Notes under the pieces: model-generated
Told to the model about the DNA's origin: nothing
Databases searched by the model: none
The model's input: the letters and a program-made list of their open reading frames with translations, nothing else
Position numbers and translations under genes: made by a program
Shown: piece by piece, positions 32,681-41,287 of the stretch
Layout: the number at the start of each line of letters is the position of its first letter
How positions within the stretch are numbered: position 1 is the first letter of the stretch
Assembly (NCBI GenBank): GCA_035285595.1
Contig: JAYKGV010000002.1
Span: forward strand, 62,001-126,000
Direction: 5' to 3'
From: VGJW01 sp035285595
GTDB lineage: Bacteria > Cyanobacteriota > Sericytochromatia > S15B-MN24 > VGJW01
Length of the DNA: 64,000 nucleotides

Positions 32681-34339
32681 TGGGACCAGGTATGGCAGCT
32701 TGAACCAGAACGTAGACCCGCACGTGGCACCAGGCTCGACCCCGATCTCGCCTCCATGGGCTTCGATGAAGGCTCGAGACACGTAGAGACCGAGGCCCGA
32801 GCCTCTCTTGGCCGAGACGGGATTCCGACTCCCTTGGAAATACTTGTCGAAGACCTTGGCGACATCCTCCGGTTGGATGCCGATGCCATCGTCCGAAACG
32901 CGAACCACGACGTGGTGGTCGGTCCGATCAATGTCGACCCGAATCGTGCCCCCTTTAGGTGTGAATTTGATGGCGTTTCCGATCAGGTTCAAGAGGACCT
33001 GGCCGATACGTTGGGGGTCGCACGACACCTCAGTTTCGGGAGTTTCTTCGGGTAGAAGAAGCTGTACGGATGCATCCCTGAGCTGGGGCCACATACTCGA
33101 GGCCACCTGTCGCGCGAGATCCGCAAGGTTGACTTCTCGCTGGGACAGACTGAAGGTGCCTGCCTCAAGCTTCGCATAGTCAAGCAGATCGTCCACGAGA
33201 CGTTGCAGACGCCCGGCAGCCAGCTGAATTTCGTGGAGAAAGTCCAGCTGACGCGGGCTCAGCGGACCTTCCAGACCATCTTCCAGCAGTTCAGCATGGC
33301 CGATGATTGAAGCCAAGGGCGTGTGCAACTCGTGAGACGCCGCGCTGACAAAGTCGTCGCGCAACCGATCAAGATGCTTCTGTCGTGCCGTGTGTTCCGC
33401 TTCGCGTTGTTCGCGCTCGATGCGTGGAGTCACATCGATGGCCAGAAGAAGCGTCGCGCTGCCATCTCTTGCGGAGTCGAGCGGTTGGACGGCCAGGTCC
33501 CACCAGGACGTCTGTCCGCCATTCCATCCGGGTAGCCGGAGCGGAAAGGCTTCGAGTCGGAAAGGGCCGCGAGGGAGTGGCTGGTGCGCCAGATCGACCG
33601 GAGTGAGACCTTCGAGCAGATTGCCCAGGGGCTTGCCAATCAGGTCTTCTGCCTTACGCTGTAGCCATTCGGCTGCCTGTGGGCTGACCCATGTCAGGCA
33701 CCTGTGGGCATCCAATGTTGCCAGCATGGCGGGCATTTGCCTGATGACCTGCTCCGAAAAGGCTTGATTACGAGCGATGACGAGTGCGGTGACAAGTTGG
33801 TCTGCCAGAGCAGCGGCCACTTGGAGCTCGCGTGCGGAGAACCGCCGGGGTTCGACAAAGAACGTGAAGACATGGCCTAGCGTTCGACCGTCGTGAACCA
33901 AAGGCGATCCGAAATAGCTCCCGAATCCCCAAGCTAGTCCCATCCTTCGGCCCATCGGGGTTGATTCCGGATCCTGTTGGACATCCTCCACGAGGATGGG
34001 CCCATCGGGGATCTCGAGACGCTCGGGCTGCCCATATCGCCCAAGGTGCTCCGCGAGCATGGTACGAGCCTCTGCAAGCTTGGCAGATTGACGATCTTCG
34101 GGGATTCCACGAACCCAGAGGGCCTCGAGACCCATTGAGCCGGTCCCTTGACGTAAGACCACCGCGCAATACCGGGCATCGAGCAGTTCGGTCATCTGAC
34201 GGATGCCTGTCCGGATCAGTCGATCGGGCGAATATCCTTCAGCAACTCCTCGGCTAAGTTCACCGAGAAGCCTTAGTTCCGGCAGGGGAGCACGATCGAA
34301 TGTGGCCTCCGAACCCGGGTCGGGACGGGCGGAGCGCAT
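32678..34339 (-). CDS. Sensor histidine kinase (GAF-PAS-HisKA-HATPase)
   Basis: 553 aa from the ATG at 34339 with GGAGG 6 nt upstream. There is no transmembrane helix, so it is cytosolic. Residues ~22-190 form a GAF domain, ~198-305 a PAS domain, ~325-390 the HisKA dimerisation domain with phospho-acceptor H336 in SAASHELHTPLASI, and ~435-550 the HATPase with NLIGNAIKFTPKGG, DDGIGIQPED and GSGLGLYV. No response regulator is adjacent. It follows the thiolase by 12 bp and is probably the last gene of the opp operon. A ligand-sensing role for the GAF/PAS pair is likely. Confidence 0.92.
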   Translation of the reverse strand: MRSARPDPGSEATFDRAPLPELRLLGELSRGVAEGYSPDRLIRTGIRQMTELLDARYCAVVLRQGTGSMGLEALWVRGIPEDRQSAKLAEARTMLAEHLGRYGQPERLEIPDGPILVEDVQQDPESTPMGRRMGLAWGFGSYFGSPLVHDGRTLGHVFTFFVEPRRFSARELQVAAALADQLVTALVIARNQAFSEQVIRQMPAMLATLDAHRCLTWVSPQAAEWLQRKAEDLIGKPLGNLLEGLTPVDLAHQPLPRGPFRLEAFPLRLPGWNGGQTSWWDLAVQPLDSARDGSATLLLAIDVTPRIEREQREAEHTARQKHLDRLRDDFVSAASHELHTPLASIIGHAELLEDGLEGPLSPRQLDFLHEIQLAAGRLQRLVDDLLDYAKLEAGTFSLSQREVNLADLARQVASSMWPQLRDASVQLLLPEETPETEVSCDPQRIGQVLLNLIGNAIKFTPKGGTIRVDIDRTDHHVVVRVSDDGIGIQPEDVAKVFDKYFQGSRNPVSAKRGSGLGLYVSRAFIEAHGGEIGVEPGATCGSTFWFKLPYLVP

Positions 34340-34351
34340 CAGAAACCTCCT

Positions 34352-35533
34352 TTACGTGTCGTTGACCTCAAGTACGGCAGCGATCCCTTGTCCGCCACCA
34401 ATACATAGAGTGACGAGCGCGTGACCGCCACCTCGTTGACGAAGTTGTTCGAGGGCCGTAAGGACCAATCGCGTCCCCGACGCTGCCAGGGGATGGCCCA
34501 ATGCGATGGCGCCACCCTGCAGGTTGATGCGCTCGGGATCGAGGCTCAGCTCTCGGCACACCGCAAGCGCCTGAGCCGCAAAGGCTTCGTTGATCTCGAC
34601 AACTGCCATGTCTTGCAGGCGCAGGCCTGAGCGTTCGAGAGCCTTTCGGCTCGCGGGGACGGGACCAATGCCCATGATGCTGGGCTCGACACCGGCCACG
34701 GCCCAGGAACGCAGGATTCCCAGTGGCTTAAGACCCTTGCGATCAGCCCACGACGAGCGGGCCAAGACTACTGCCGCCGCACCGTCATTGATGCCACTGG
34801 CGTTCCCCGCCGTGACCGTGCCCCCTTCACGAAAGCGGGCCGGTAGCCGAGCCAGCGCCTCGAGCGTGGCCTCCGCCCGTACGTGCTCATCCTGCTCAAG
34901 GAGGGCGTCCCCCTTCTTCCCTTGGATGCGTACGGATACGATCTCGCATGCAAGGGCTTCCTTGGCGGCTGCGGCCAAGGCATGGGACCGCAAGGAGAAC
35001 GCATCCTGCTCCTGACGCGAGATACCGTGCTTCTCGGCAAGGTTCTCGGCAGTGATGGCCATTGGAGTCTTGCAGAACTTGTCGGTCAATGCGGACCAAA
35101 GGGTGTCGACCAAGGGCATGGCGTTCATGGGGTGACCCCAGCGAGCCTTGGGGATGACGTAAGGTGCGGTACTCAGGCTTTCGGTTCCTCCGGCAAGAGC
35201 GACTTCCGCTTCCCCAAGCAGGATGTCCTGAGCTGCCGTCACGACCGCCTGTAGCCCTGACCCACAAAGGCGATTGACGGTCAGGGCGGGAGCTTCGATA
35301 GGTATTCCGGCATGCAGGGCCACGTGGCGTGCCAGGTACGCAGCATCTTCCCGACAGTGAACGACGTTACCCATGACCACGTCTTCGATATCGGTGGCTG
35401 AAACGCCCGCTCTTTCCAAGGCCCCTTGAGCCGCCACCACCCCGAGTTCGGTCGGGGACAGATCACGCCCTGGCCCTCCAAACTCAAGGAATGGCGTCCT
35501 CGCCCCACCCAGCAGGACGATGGAATCAGTCAT
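34352..35533 (-). CDS. Acetyl-CoA acetyltransferase (thiolase)
   Basis: 393 aa, the usual thiolase length. It condenses or cleaves acyl-CoA (acetoacetyl-CoA or 3-ketoacyl-CoA). Active residues are all visible: nucleophile C90 in NRLCGSGLQ, H347 in GGAIALGHPLAASG and C377 in TLCIGGGQG. The EINEAFAAQ motif is present. 36 bp after oppC and 12 bp before the histidine kinase, so likely in the same transcript as the peptide transporter. The substrate chain length cannot be told from sequence. Confidence 0.92.
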   Translation of the reverse strand: MTDSIVLLGGARTPFLEFGGPGRDLSPTELGVVAAQGALERAGVSATDIEDVVMGNVVHCREDAAYLARHVALHAGIPIEAPALTVNRLCGSGLQAVVTAAQDILLGEAEVALAGGTESLSTAPYVIPKARWGHPMNAMPLVDTLWSALTDKFCKTPMAITAENLAEKHGISRQEQDAFSLRSHALAAAAKEALACEIVSVRIQGKKGDALLEQDEHVRAEATLEALARLPARFREGGTVTAGNASGINDGAAAVVLARSSWADRKGLKPLGILRSWAVAGVEPSIMGIGPVPASRKALERSGLRLQDMAVVEINEAFAAQALAVCRELSLDPERINLQGGAIALGHPLAASGTRLVLTALEQLRQRGGGHALVTLCIGGGQGIAAVLEVNDT

Positions 35534-35569
35534 TGGAAACCTCCTGTCCTGCGCGGGTTGAAATGGTGT

Positions 35570-36502
35570 TCAAGCCTTGAGCTTTGGGTCCAAGGCATCT
35601 CTTAGGCCATCGCCGATGAAGTTGATCGATACGACGGTCAAGAAGATCATGATGCCCGGGTAAACGGCAAGCCACGGGGTCGCAATCATATATTGCTGTG
35701 CGTTGCTCAACATGTTGCCCCAGCTGGGTACCGGTGGCTGAATACCCATGCCGAGGAAGGACAGTCCGCTCTCCAGGATGATGGCTTCGCCCACCTGCAG
35801 CGTGGCGGCCACGAAAATGGGAGCCATGGCATTGGGAATGAGGTGACGGGTGATGATCCAGAAGGATTTTCCCCCGACGGCCGTAGAGGCTTCGACAAAC
35901 TCCTGTTCCCTGAGTGACAGGAACTCGCCTCTGACGAGACGGGCCACACCCATCCAAGAGCTGGCGCCAATGATGACCGAGATCAGCGCCAGCTGCTGCA
36001 ATTCGGGTGCGATGAAGGGAACGAGGGTCTTGCCTCTGGTGAAATTCGAAAGTACGAGCAACAGCATCAGCAGTGGGATACAGAGAAACATGTCGGTCAA
36101 CCGCATACCCAAGGTATCGATCCACTTGCCGAAATATCCCGTCACGGCTCCGACGAGGGTTCCGATCAGGACGCCAAGGACAGCCGCAGACAAGCCGACG
36201 AAGAGGGAAATGCGTCCGGCATAGAGGAGTCGGGCAAGCACATCCTGCCCCAGCTCATCCGTACCCAGTGGATGGGCCAAGCTGGGGGCCAGTTGGTTTG
36301 TGTTGGCAAGATCCTGCGCGTCGTAGGCGGGAAGGAACCACGGCCCGACGACGGCTGCCAGCACCAGCAGCAGCAACATAAGAAAAGACGCCACAGCCAG
36401 GCGATGCTTGCGGAAGCGGCGCAGGACCATCGCCCCGAAGGACTCGGGAGGTGGCAGCTGTGACACAGCCGTGACGGCCTGGGAAGGAGTTGCGATGGCC
36501 AA
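35570..36502 (-). CDS. Peptide ABC transporter permease (OppC/DppC family)
   Basis: 310 aa, about six transmembrane helices. The N-terminal cytosolic tail (GAMVLRRFRKHRLAVASF) and the membrane-proximal LAHPLGTDELGQDVLARLLYAGR are the OppC signature. The EAA loop is seen in FVEASTAVGGKSFWIITRHLIPN. Forms the channel with OppB 9 bp upstream. Confidence 0.92.
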   Translation of the reverse strand: MAIATPSQAVTAVSQLPPPESFGAMVLRRFRKHRLAVASFLMLLLLVLAAVVGPWFLPAYDAQDLANTNQLAPSLAHPLGTDELGQDVLARLLYAGRISLFVGLSAAVLGVLIGTLVGAVTGYFGKWIDTLGMRLTDMFLCIPLLMLLLVLSNFTRGKTLVPFIAPELQQLALISVIIGASSWMGVARLVRGEFLSLREQEFVEASTAVGGKSFWIITRHLIPNAMAPIFVAATLQVGEAIILESGLSFLGMGIQPPVPSWGNMLSNAQQYMIATPWLAVYPGIMIFLTVVSINFIGDGLRDALDPKLKA

Positions 36503-36511
36503 GCGGAGACC

Positions 36512-37462
36512 TCAGTCGTACCGGATGCGCGGGTCGAGCGCGGCGTAGGCAATGTCGGCCAGGATGTTGGACAACACCACGAGGGTGGCCGAGATGGTCA
36601 AAATGGCCATGATGACGGGGTAGTCGCTGCGCCCGAGCGAGTCGAAGAAGAGTCGTCCGATACCCGGCCACGCAAAGATGGTCTCGGTCATGATGGCCCC
36701 GCCGAAGATGCCCGGAAGAGCCAGAGCGATGATGGTCACGACGGGGACCAATGCGTTGCGGAAGGCGTGACGGCCGATCACGCGGAACTCGTCGAGTCCC
36801 TTTGCTCTGGCGGTACGAACGTACTCCTGGCGGATGACTTCCAGCATGGAACTGCGCATGTAGCGGCTCCACGACGCCACCGACACAATGGACAACATGG
36901 TCACGGGCAAGACGAGATGCTCGATGAGGTCCAGGAGACCCGTCTCGCCCAGGTCGTGAACACCACCTGAAGGCAGCCATCGAAGCTGGGCAGCGAACAG
37001 GAGAAGCAGCATGACCCCGAACCAGAAGACGGGAAGACTGTAGCCGATGAACGCAAAGGTCGTGACCCCGAAGTCAAAGGCGCTGTACTGCTTTACCGCG
37101 CTCATGACGCCAAGGAAGACACCGATGGCGAGCGACACGGTGAAGGCCGTGCCCATCAACACCAGGGTGTTGGGCAGGAACGCGGCAATCATGTCTGTCA
37201 CGGCCTGACCCGTGAAGAGCGAGTTGCCGAGATTTCCCGTGAGCAAAGACCGGAGCCAGTAAAGGTATTGGATGTACAAGGGCTGGTCGAGCCCCATGAT
37301 GTGCTTGATCTTTTCAAGGTCTTCGGGGCGGACTCTAGGGTTCTGGGTGTAGGCGGCGAGTGGGCCCCCGGGCATCAGGTGCATGATCAGGAACAGCAGC
37401 AGGGTGACGCCGATGAGCAGCGGGATGCTTGTGAGCAGCCTACGAAGGATAAAGGAACCCAT
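36512..37462 (-). CDS. Peptide ABC transporter permease (OppB/DppB family)
   Basis: 316 aa, six transmembrane helices. LLLFLIMHLMPGGPLAAY near the N-terminus and EYVRTARAKGLDEFRVIGRH are typical of OppB/DppB. Located 3 bp after the substrate-binding protein gene in the oppDFABC order. Confidence 0.92.
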   Translation of the reverse strand: MGSFILRRLLTSIPLLIGVTLLLFLIMHLMPGGPLAAYTQNPRVRPEDLEKIKHIMGLDQPLYIQYLYWLRSLLTGNLGNSLFTGQAVTDMIAAFLPNTLVLMGTAFTVSLAIGVFLGVMSAVKQYSAFDFGVTTFAFIGYSLPVFWFGVMLLLLFAAQLRWLPSGGVHDLGETGLLDLIEHLVLPVTMLSIVSVASWSRYMRSSMLEVIRQEYVRTARAKGLDEFRVIGRHAFRNALVPVVTIIALALPGIFGGAIMTETIFAWPGIGRLFFDSLGRSDYPVIMAILTISATLVVLSNILADIAYAALDPRIRYD

Positions 37463-37465
37463 GCG

Positions 37466-39127
37466 TCAGCTTCCCTGCCGGATGGACCACTCGTGGCAGT
37501 TCCACAGGTTGCCCGCTGAGGTCGGGTTCGGCTTGAAGCCTTCGATGCGTTGATTGACCACGTTGAGCGTCGTCCAAACCAGCAGGGGCATCATCGGAGC
37601 ATCTTCGGCCAGCAGCATCTGGATGCGCTTGTAGATCTTGGCACGTTCCGCAGTGTTGACCGTGGCATTACCGGCTTCCGTGAGCTTGTCGATTTCCGGG
37701 TTGCTGTAGCGGGTGTAGTTCTGTCCCGCCGGTGGATGCTGCTTGCTGTTCCAAAGGAAGATGTTATTGGGGTCGATGTTGCTCACCCAAGCATAAAGAC
37801 CCAGATCATACTGGCCGCTGTAAAGCAGGCCGTCCGGCCGCCCGAAAAGCTTGGGGCCGGGCACGTTGTTGATTTCGAGGTTGACGCCTACGGCCTTGAG
37901 ATAGCTCTTGATGACCTGCTCCGTAAGCTCGCGAGGCTTGCGACCACTCGTCGAGACGATGGTCAGTTTGAGAGGCTTTCCATCTTTGCTACGGAAACCA
38001 TCGCTCCCCACGACCCATCCGGCCTCGTCGAGAAGTTTCTTTGCACCTTCCGGATCGAAGGACGAGAGCTTCTCAACGCCAGGCTCGTAAAATGTGGTGT
38101 TGAGTGGCGACTGATCGCTATAGGCTGCCTTATAGAGACCTTTATAGATCTTGGCCGAGATTTCCTCGCGGTTGATGGCCATCGTCAAGGCACGGCGCAC
38201 CTTGATGTCCGCCAGTATGGGATTCTGCAGGTTGAAGTCCAGATGCTCGTACGAAAGTGAAGGAGTTTCGTGGATAACAACGCCTGACATCTTCTTGAGT
38301 TGGTCATATTGCGTCAGTGCAGCACTCTGGTAGATGTCGATGGCACCGGCTTGGAGCTGCGTGTACGCGTTGTTTTCGTCCGGAATGATCTTGAAGACGA
38401 TGGTATCCACCTTGGGCTTGCCCCTGTAGTACGCTGGGTTCGCTTCGTAGGTGATGTGGTCGCCAGGTACCCACTCCTTGAACTTGAAGGCACCAGAGCC
38501 CACCGGGGCTCTGTTCCAGGCCGACTGATTGAAGTGGCTGTCACCCGGCCTGTCCTCTTTCTTCAGATCGGCATCCAGCAGGTGACGGGGGAAAATGCCG
38601 CCGAAGAGGCCCAGATAAGGCGCGTAAATTTCCTTGAAATGGACGACCACAGTCTGGGCATCCGGCGTGTCGATCGAAGAGATCTTGTCGTAGCCGTCTC
38701 GGCTTGTGACCTTGACGGACGGACTCATGTAGACCTGCCAGGTGAAGGCGACGTCGGCCGAGGTGACGGGTTTGCCGTCGTGCCACGTGGCCTTCTTGAG
38801 CTTGTAGGTCACCGACATGCCCTTGCCCCTGATCCGAACGCCCTTGTTTTCAAGAGTCGGCACGGTCTCGGCAAGGTCAGGGATGTATTCCATCTTGTCG
38901 TTGACGGTCACGAGCGCGCTCATGATGGGCGTGATGGCATCCACCGTCGCCATCATGCTCGAGATGGCCCCATTGAGAGTTTCTGGCTCCTGCTGGTTGT
39001 GAATCACGACCGTGCGGGCCATCGCGCCGCTCGCGGCGTTGCCGGTTTTGTCAGGCTTGTTGTCGCCTTTTCCGGAGCACCCGGCGAGAAGGGTGAGCGA
39101 CAAGAGCGAGGGCAGGAGTCGGCGCAT
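37466..39127 (-). CDS. Peptide ABC transporter substrate-binding lipoprotein (SBP family 5)
   Basis: 553 aa from the ATG at 39127. The signal peptide ends in LLAGC and is lipidated. Contains the family 5 signature (LAETVPTLENKGVRIRGKGM and KLKKATWHDGKPVTSADVAF). Ends near PTSAGNLWNCHEWSI. It captures peptides or other oligomers at the cell surface and delivers them to the OppBC channel. It could instead bind dipeptides, nickel or sugars; this family is not decided by sequence alone. Confidence 0.93.
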   Translation of the reverse strand: MRRLLPSLLSLTLLAGCSGKGDNKPDKTGNAASGAMARTVVIHNQQEPETLNGAISSMMATVDAITPIMSALVTVNDKMEYIPDLAETVPTLENKGVRIRGKGMSVTYKLKKATWHDGKPVTSADVAFTWQVYMSPSVKVTSRDGYDKISSIDTPDAQTVVVHFKEIYAPYLGLFGGIFPRHLLDADLKKEDRPGDSHFNQSAWNRAPVGSGAFKFKEWVPGDHITYEANPAYYRGKPKVDTIVFKIIPDENNAYTQLQAGAIDIYQSAALTQYDQLKKMSGVVIHETPSLSYEHLDFNLQNPILADIKVRRALTMAINREEISAKIYKGLYKAAYSDQSPLNTTFYEPGVEKLSSFDPEGAKKLLDEAGWVVGSDGFRSKDGKPLKLTIVSTSGRKPRELTEQVIKSYLKAVGVNLEINNVPGPKLFGRPDGLLYSGQYDLGLYAWVSNIDPNNIFLWNSKQHPPAGQNYTRYSNPEIDKLTEAGNATVNTAERAKIYKRIQMLLAEDAPMMPLLVWTTLNVVNQRIEGFKPNPTSAGNLWNCHEWSIRQGS

Positions 39128-39156
39128 GGGGGTCGGGGCTCCGGTCGGGAACAGGG

Positions 39157-40179
39157 TCAGCGGGAACCGGGGAGGCCACCGGCGGCGGCCATCGGCAGGG
39201 ACACGGCAGGATGAAGATGACAGGCCACCCTGTGACCCGCACCCGTATCGACGAAGGCCGGGTCCTCGACCTTGCAGCGATCGATGGCCACGGGGCAGCG
39301 GGTGTGGAAGCGACAACCTGCTGGAGGATCGACCGGGCTGGGGATGTCGCCTTGCAGGATTACACGCTCGCGGCGCAGCGTGGGGTCGGGTTCGGGCACA
39401 GCGGAGAGCAGGGCCTTGGTATAGGGATGCTTGGGGTCGTTGTAGAGCTGATCGGACGTGCCGAGTTCGACCATCTTGCCCAGATACATGACAGCGACCC
39501 GGTCACTGATGTGCTGCACCGTGGCGAGGTTGTGGGCGATGAACAGGTACGTCAGTCCGAACTCTTCCTGCAGTTCGTCAAGCAGGTTGAGGACTTGCGC
39601 CTGAACCGAGACATCGAGTGCGGAGACGGGCTCGTCGGCCACGATGAAGCGGGGTTTGATGGCCAGGGCGCGGGCGATGCCGATGCGCTGGCGCTGACCA
39701 CCGGAAAACTCATGGGGGTAGCGGCCAGAGTACGTCGGGGAAAGGCCTACCCTTTCGAGCAACTCCTTGACCCGAGCCTGAATGCTCCCTTCATCGCCGA
39801 CTCCGTGGACTCTCAAGGGTTCGGCGATGGAGTCCCCGATGGTCATGCGAGGGTCAAGCGAGGCGTAGGGGTTCTGGAATACGATTTGCATCTGCTTTCG
39901 CATCTCGCGCATCCGATCGGCCGGCAACTTCAGGAGATCCACTCCGTCGAACAGGACTTCGCCCGCCGTGGCCTCGATGAGGCGAAGGATCAGGCGACCT
40001 GTGGTCGACTTGCCGCAGCCCGACTCGCCCACGAGCCCCAGAGTCTCGCCAGGAAGGACATCGAAGTCAAGGCCGTCGACGGCCTTGACGGCACCTACCT
40101 GTTTCTTGAAAAGGATGCCGCGATGGATCGGGAAGTGCTTCTTGAGGTTGCGGACCTGCAGCAGGGGCGTGTTGCTCAT
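39157..40179 (-). CDS. Peptide ABC transporter ATPase (OppF/DppF family)
   Basis: 340 aa. Walker A GESGCGKST, signature SGGQRQRIGIARAL, Walker B FIVADEPVSALDVS. The C-terminal PAGCRFHTRCPVAIDRC is the oligopeptide-ABC tail that can hold an Fe-S or metal centre. Overlaps oppD by 4 bp. Confidence 0.94.
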   Translation of the reverse strand: MSNTPLLQVRNLKKHFPIHRGILFKKQVGAVKAVDGLDFDVLPGETLGLVGESGCGKSTTGRLILRLIEATAGEVLFDGVDLLKLPADRMREMRKQMQIVFQNPYASLDPRMTIGDSIAEPLRVHGVGDEGSIQARVKELLERVGLSPTYSGRYPHEFSGGQRQRIGIARALAIKPRFIVADEPVSALDVSVQAQVLNLLDELQEEFGLTYLFIAHNLATVQHISDRVAVMYLGKMVELGTSDQLYNDPKHPYTKALLSAVPEPDPTLRRERVILQGDIPSPVDPPAGCRFHTRCPVAIDRCKVEDPAFVDTGAGHRVACHLHPAVSLPMAAAGGLPGSR

Positions 40180-41207
40180 CGGGCCAAGGCCTCCTCGGCG
40201 GCGGCAGACGCGACCCAGCAGCGGACCTGGTGATCGGCGGCGATCGACGTCAGACGGGGCATCTGGTCACACGTTCCGCCCCTGTAGCTGGTGCACCGCG
40301 GGGCGAACGAACATCCTGGCGGGAGGTGGGCCAAGGAAGGAGGCTGACCCTCGATGGGGATCAAGCGGTCTTTCTTGCCTCCCATTCGGGGGATGGACTG
40401 AAGCAAGCCACGGGTGTACGGATGAGCCGGATTCGCAAAGAGGGTGTGTACGTCGGTGTATTCCACGACCTTGCCTGCGTACATGACGGCGACGTGATCG
40501 CACATTTCGGCCACGACGCCCAGGTCGTGGGTGATGAGCACCACGGCGGCTTGGCGCTCGGTACGAATCTTGTGCATCAAGTCGAGGATCTGTGCCTGGA
40601 TGGTGACGTCGAGGGCCGTCGTGGGTTCATCGGCAATCAGGAGATCAGGTTCACAAGCCAAAGCCATGGCGATGATGGCCCGTTGGCGCATGCCGCCGGA
40701 AAACTGGTGGGGATAGTCGTCCACCCTGCTTTCTGGCGAGGGGATGCCCACGTCTGCCAAGGCCTTGATCGCCCGTTGGCGTGCCGTCCCCTTGTCGACC
40801 CGCTGATGCAGGATGATGGCTTCCATGATTTGGTCGCCCACCGTCAGGACAGGGTTCAGGCTGGTCATGGGATCCTGCGAGATGAGCGCGATCCGGTTTC
40901 CGCGGATGCGCCTCATCTCCGCTTCCGGCAGCTTGAGCAAGTCCTGGCCTTGGAAAAGAATCTGGCCGCCGACGGTCCTGCCGGTCGGACCCGCCACGAG
41001 CCGCATGATGGAGAGCGAGGTGATGGACTTGCCGCAACCGGACTCGCCCACGATGCCAAGGATCTTGCCGCGCTGGACTTCGAAGTCCACGCCATCCACG
41101 GCCTTGACCACACCTTCATCCGTGAAGAAATGGGTCTGAAGTCCAGACACCTTGAGCAATGCTTCGGCCACGTCGGGGGGGTTCTCCTGCATCGGACGAT
41201 CCGACAC
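40176..41207 (-). CDS. Peptide ABC transporter ATPase (OppD/DppD family)
   Basis: 343 aa from a GTG at 41207; the ATG at 41192 is an alternative. Neither has a good ribosome binding site. Walker A GESGCGKSI, signature SGGMRQRAIIAMAL, Walker B LLIADEPTTALDVT, and the tail PPGCSFAPRC with further cysteines. First gene of oppDFABC and divergent from uvrA over an 80-bp spacer. Confidence 0.94.
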   Translation of the reverse strand: MSDRPMQENPPDVAEALLKVSGLQTHFFTDEGVVKAVDGVDFEVQRGKILGIVGESGCGKSITSLSIMRLVAGPTGRTVGGQILFQGQDLLKLPEAEMRRIRGNRIALISQDPMTSLNPVLTVGDQIMEAIILHQRVDKGTARQRAIKALADVGIPSPESRVDDYPHQFSGGMRQRAIIAMALACEPDLLIADEPTTALDVTIQAQILDLMHKIRTERQAAVVLITHDLGVVAEMCDHVAVMYAGKVVEYTDVHTLFANPAHPYTRGLLQSIPRMGGKKDRLIPIEGQPPSLAHLPPGCSFAPRCTSYRGGTCDQMPRLTSIAADHQVRCWVASAAAEEALAR

Positions 41208-41274
41208 GATAGCACGCTCACGCCGGTGCCCGCCACCGAGGGGGCCTGAGGCTTCGCGAGCCTGTCCTGTGGGC

Positions 41275-41280
41275 TATCAT
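41275..41280 (+). promoter_or_regulatory. -10-like TATCAT directly before uvrA (leaderless candidate)
   Basis: TATCAT followed by 7 nt and the ATG at 41288. The GGGGG between them is too close to the start to act as a normal ribosome binding site. No SOS (LexA) box is recognisable. Confidence 0.4.
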
Positions 41281-41287
41281 TGGGGGC

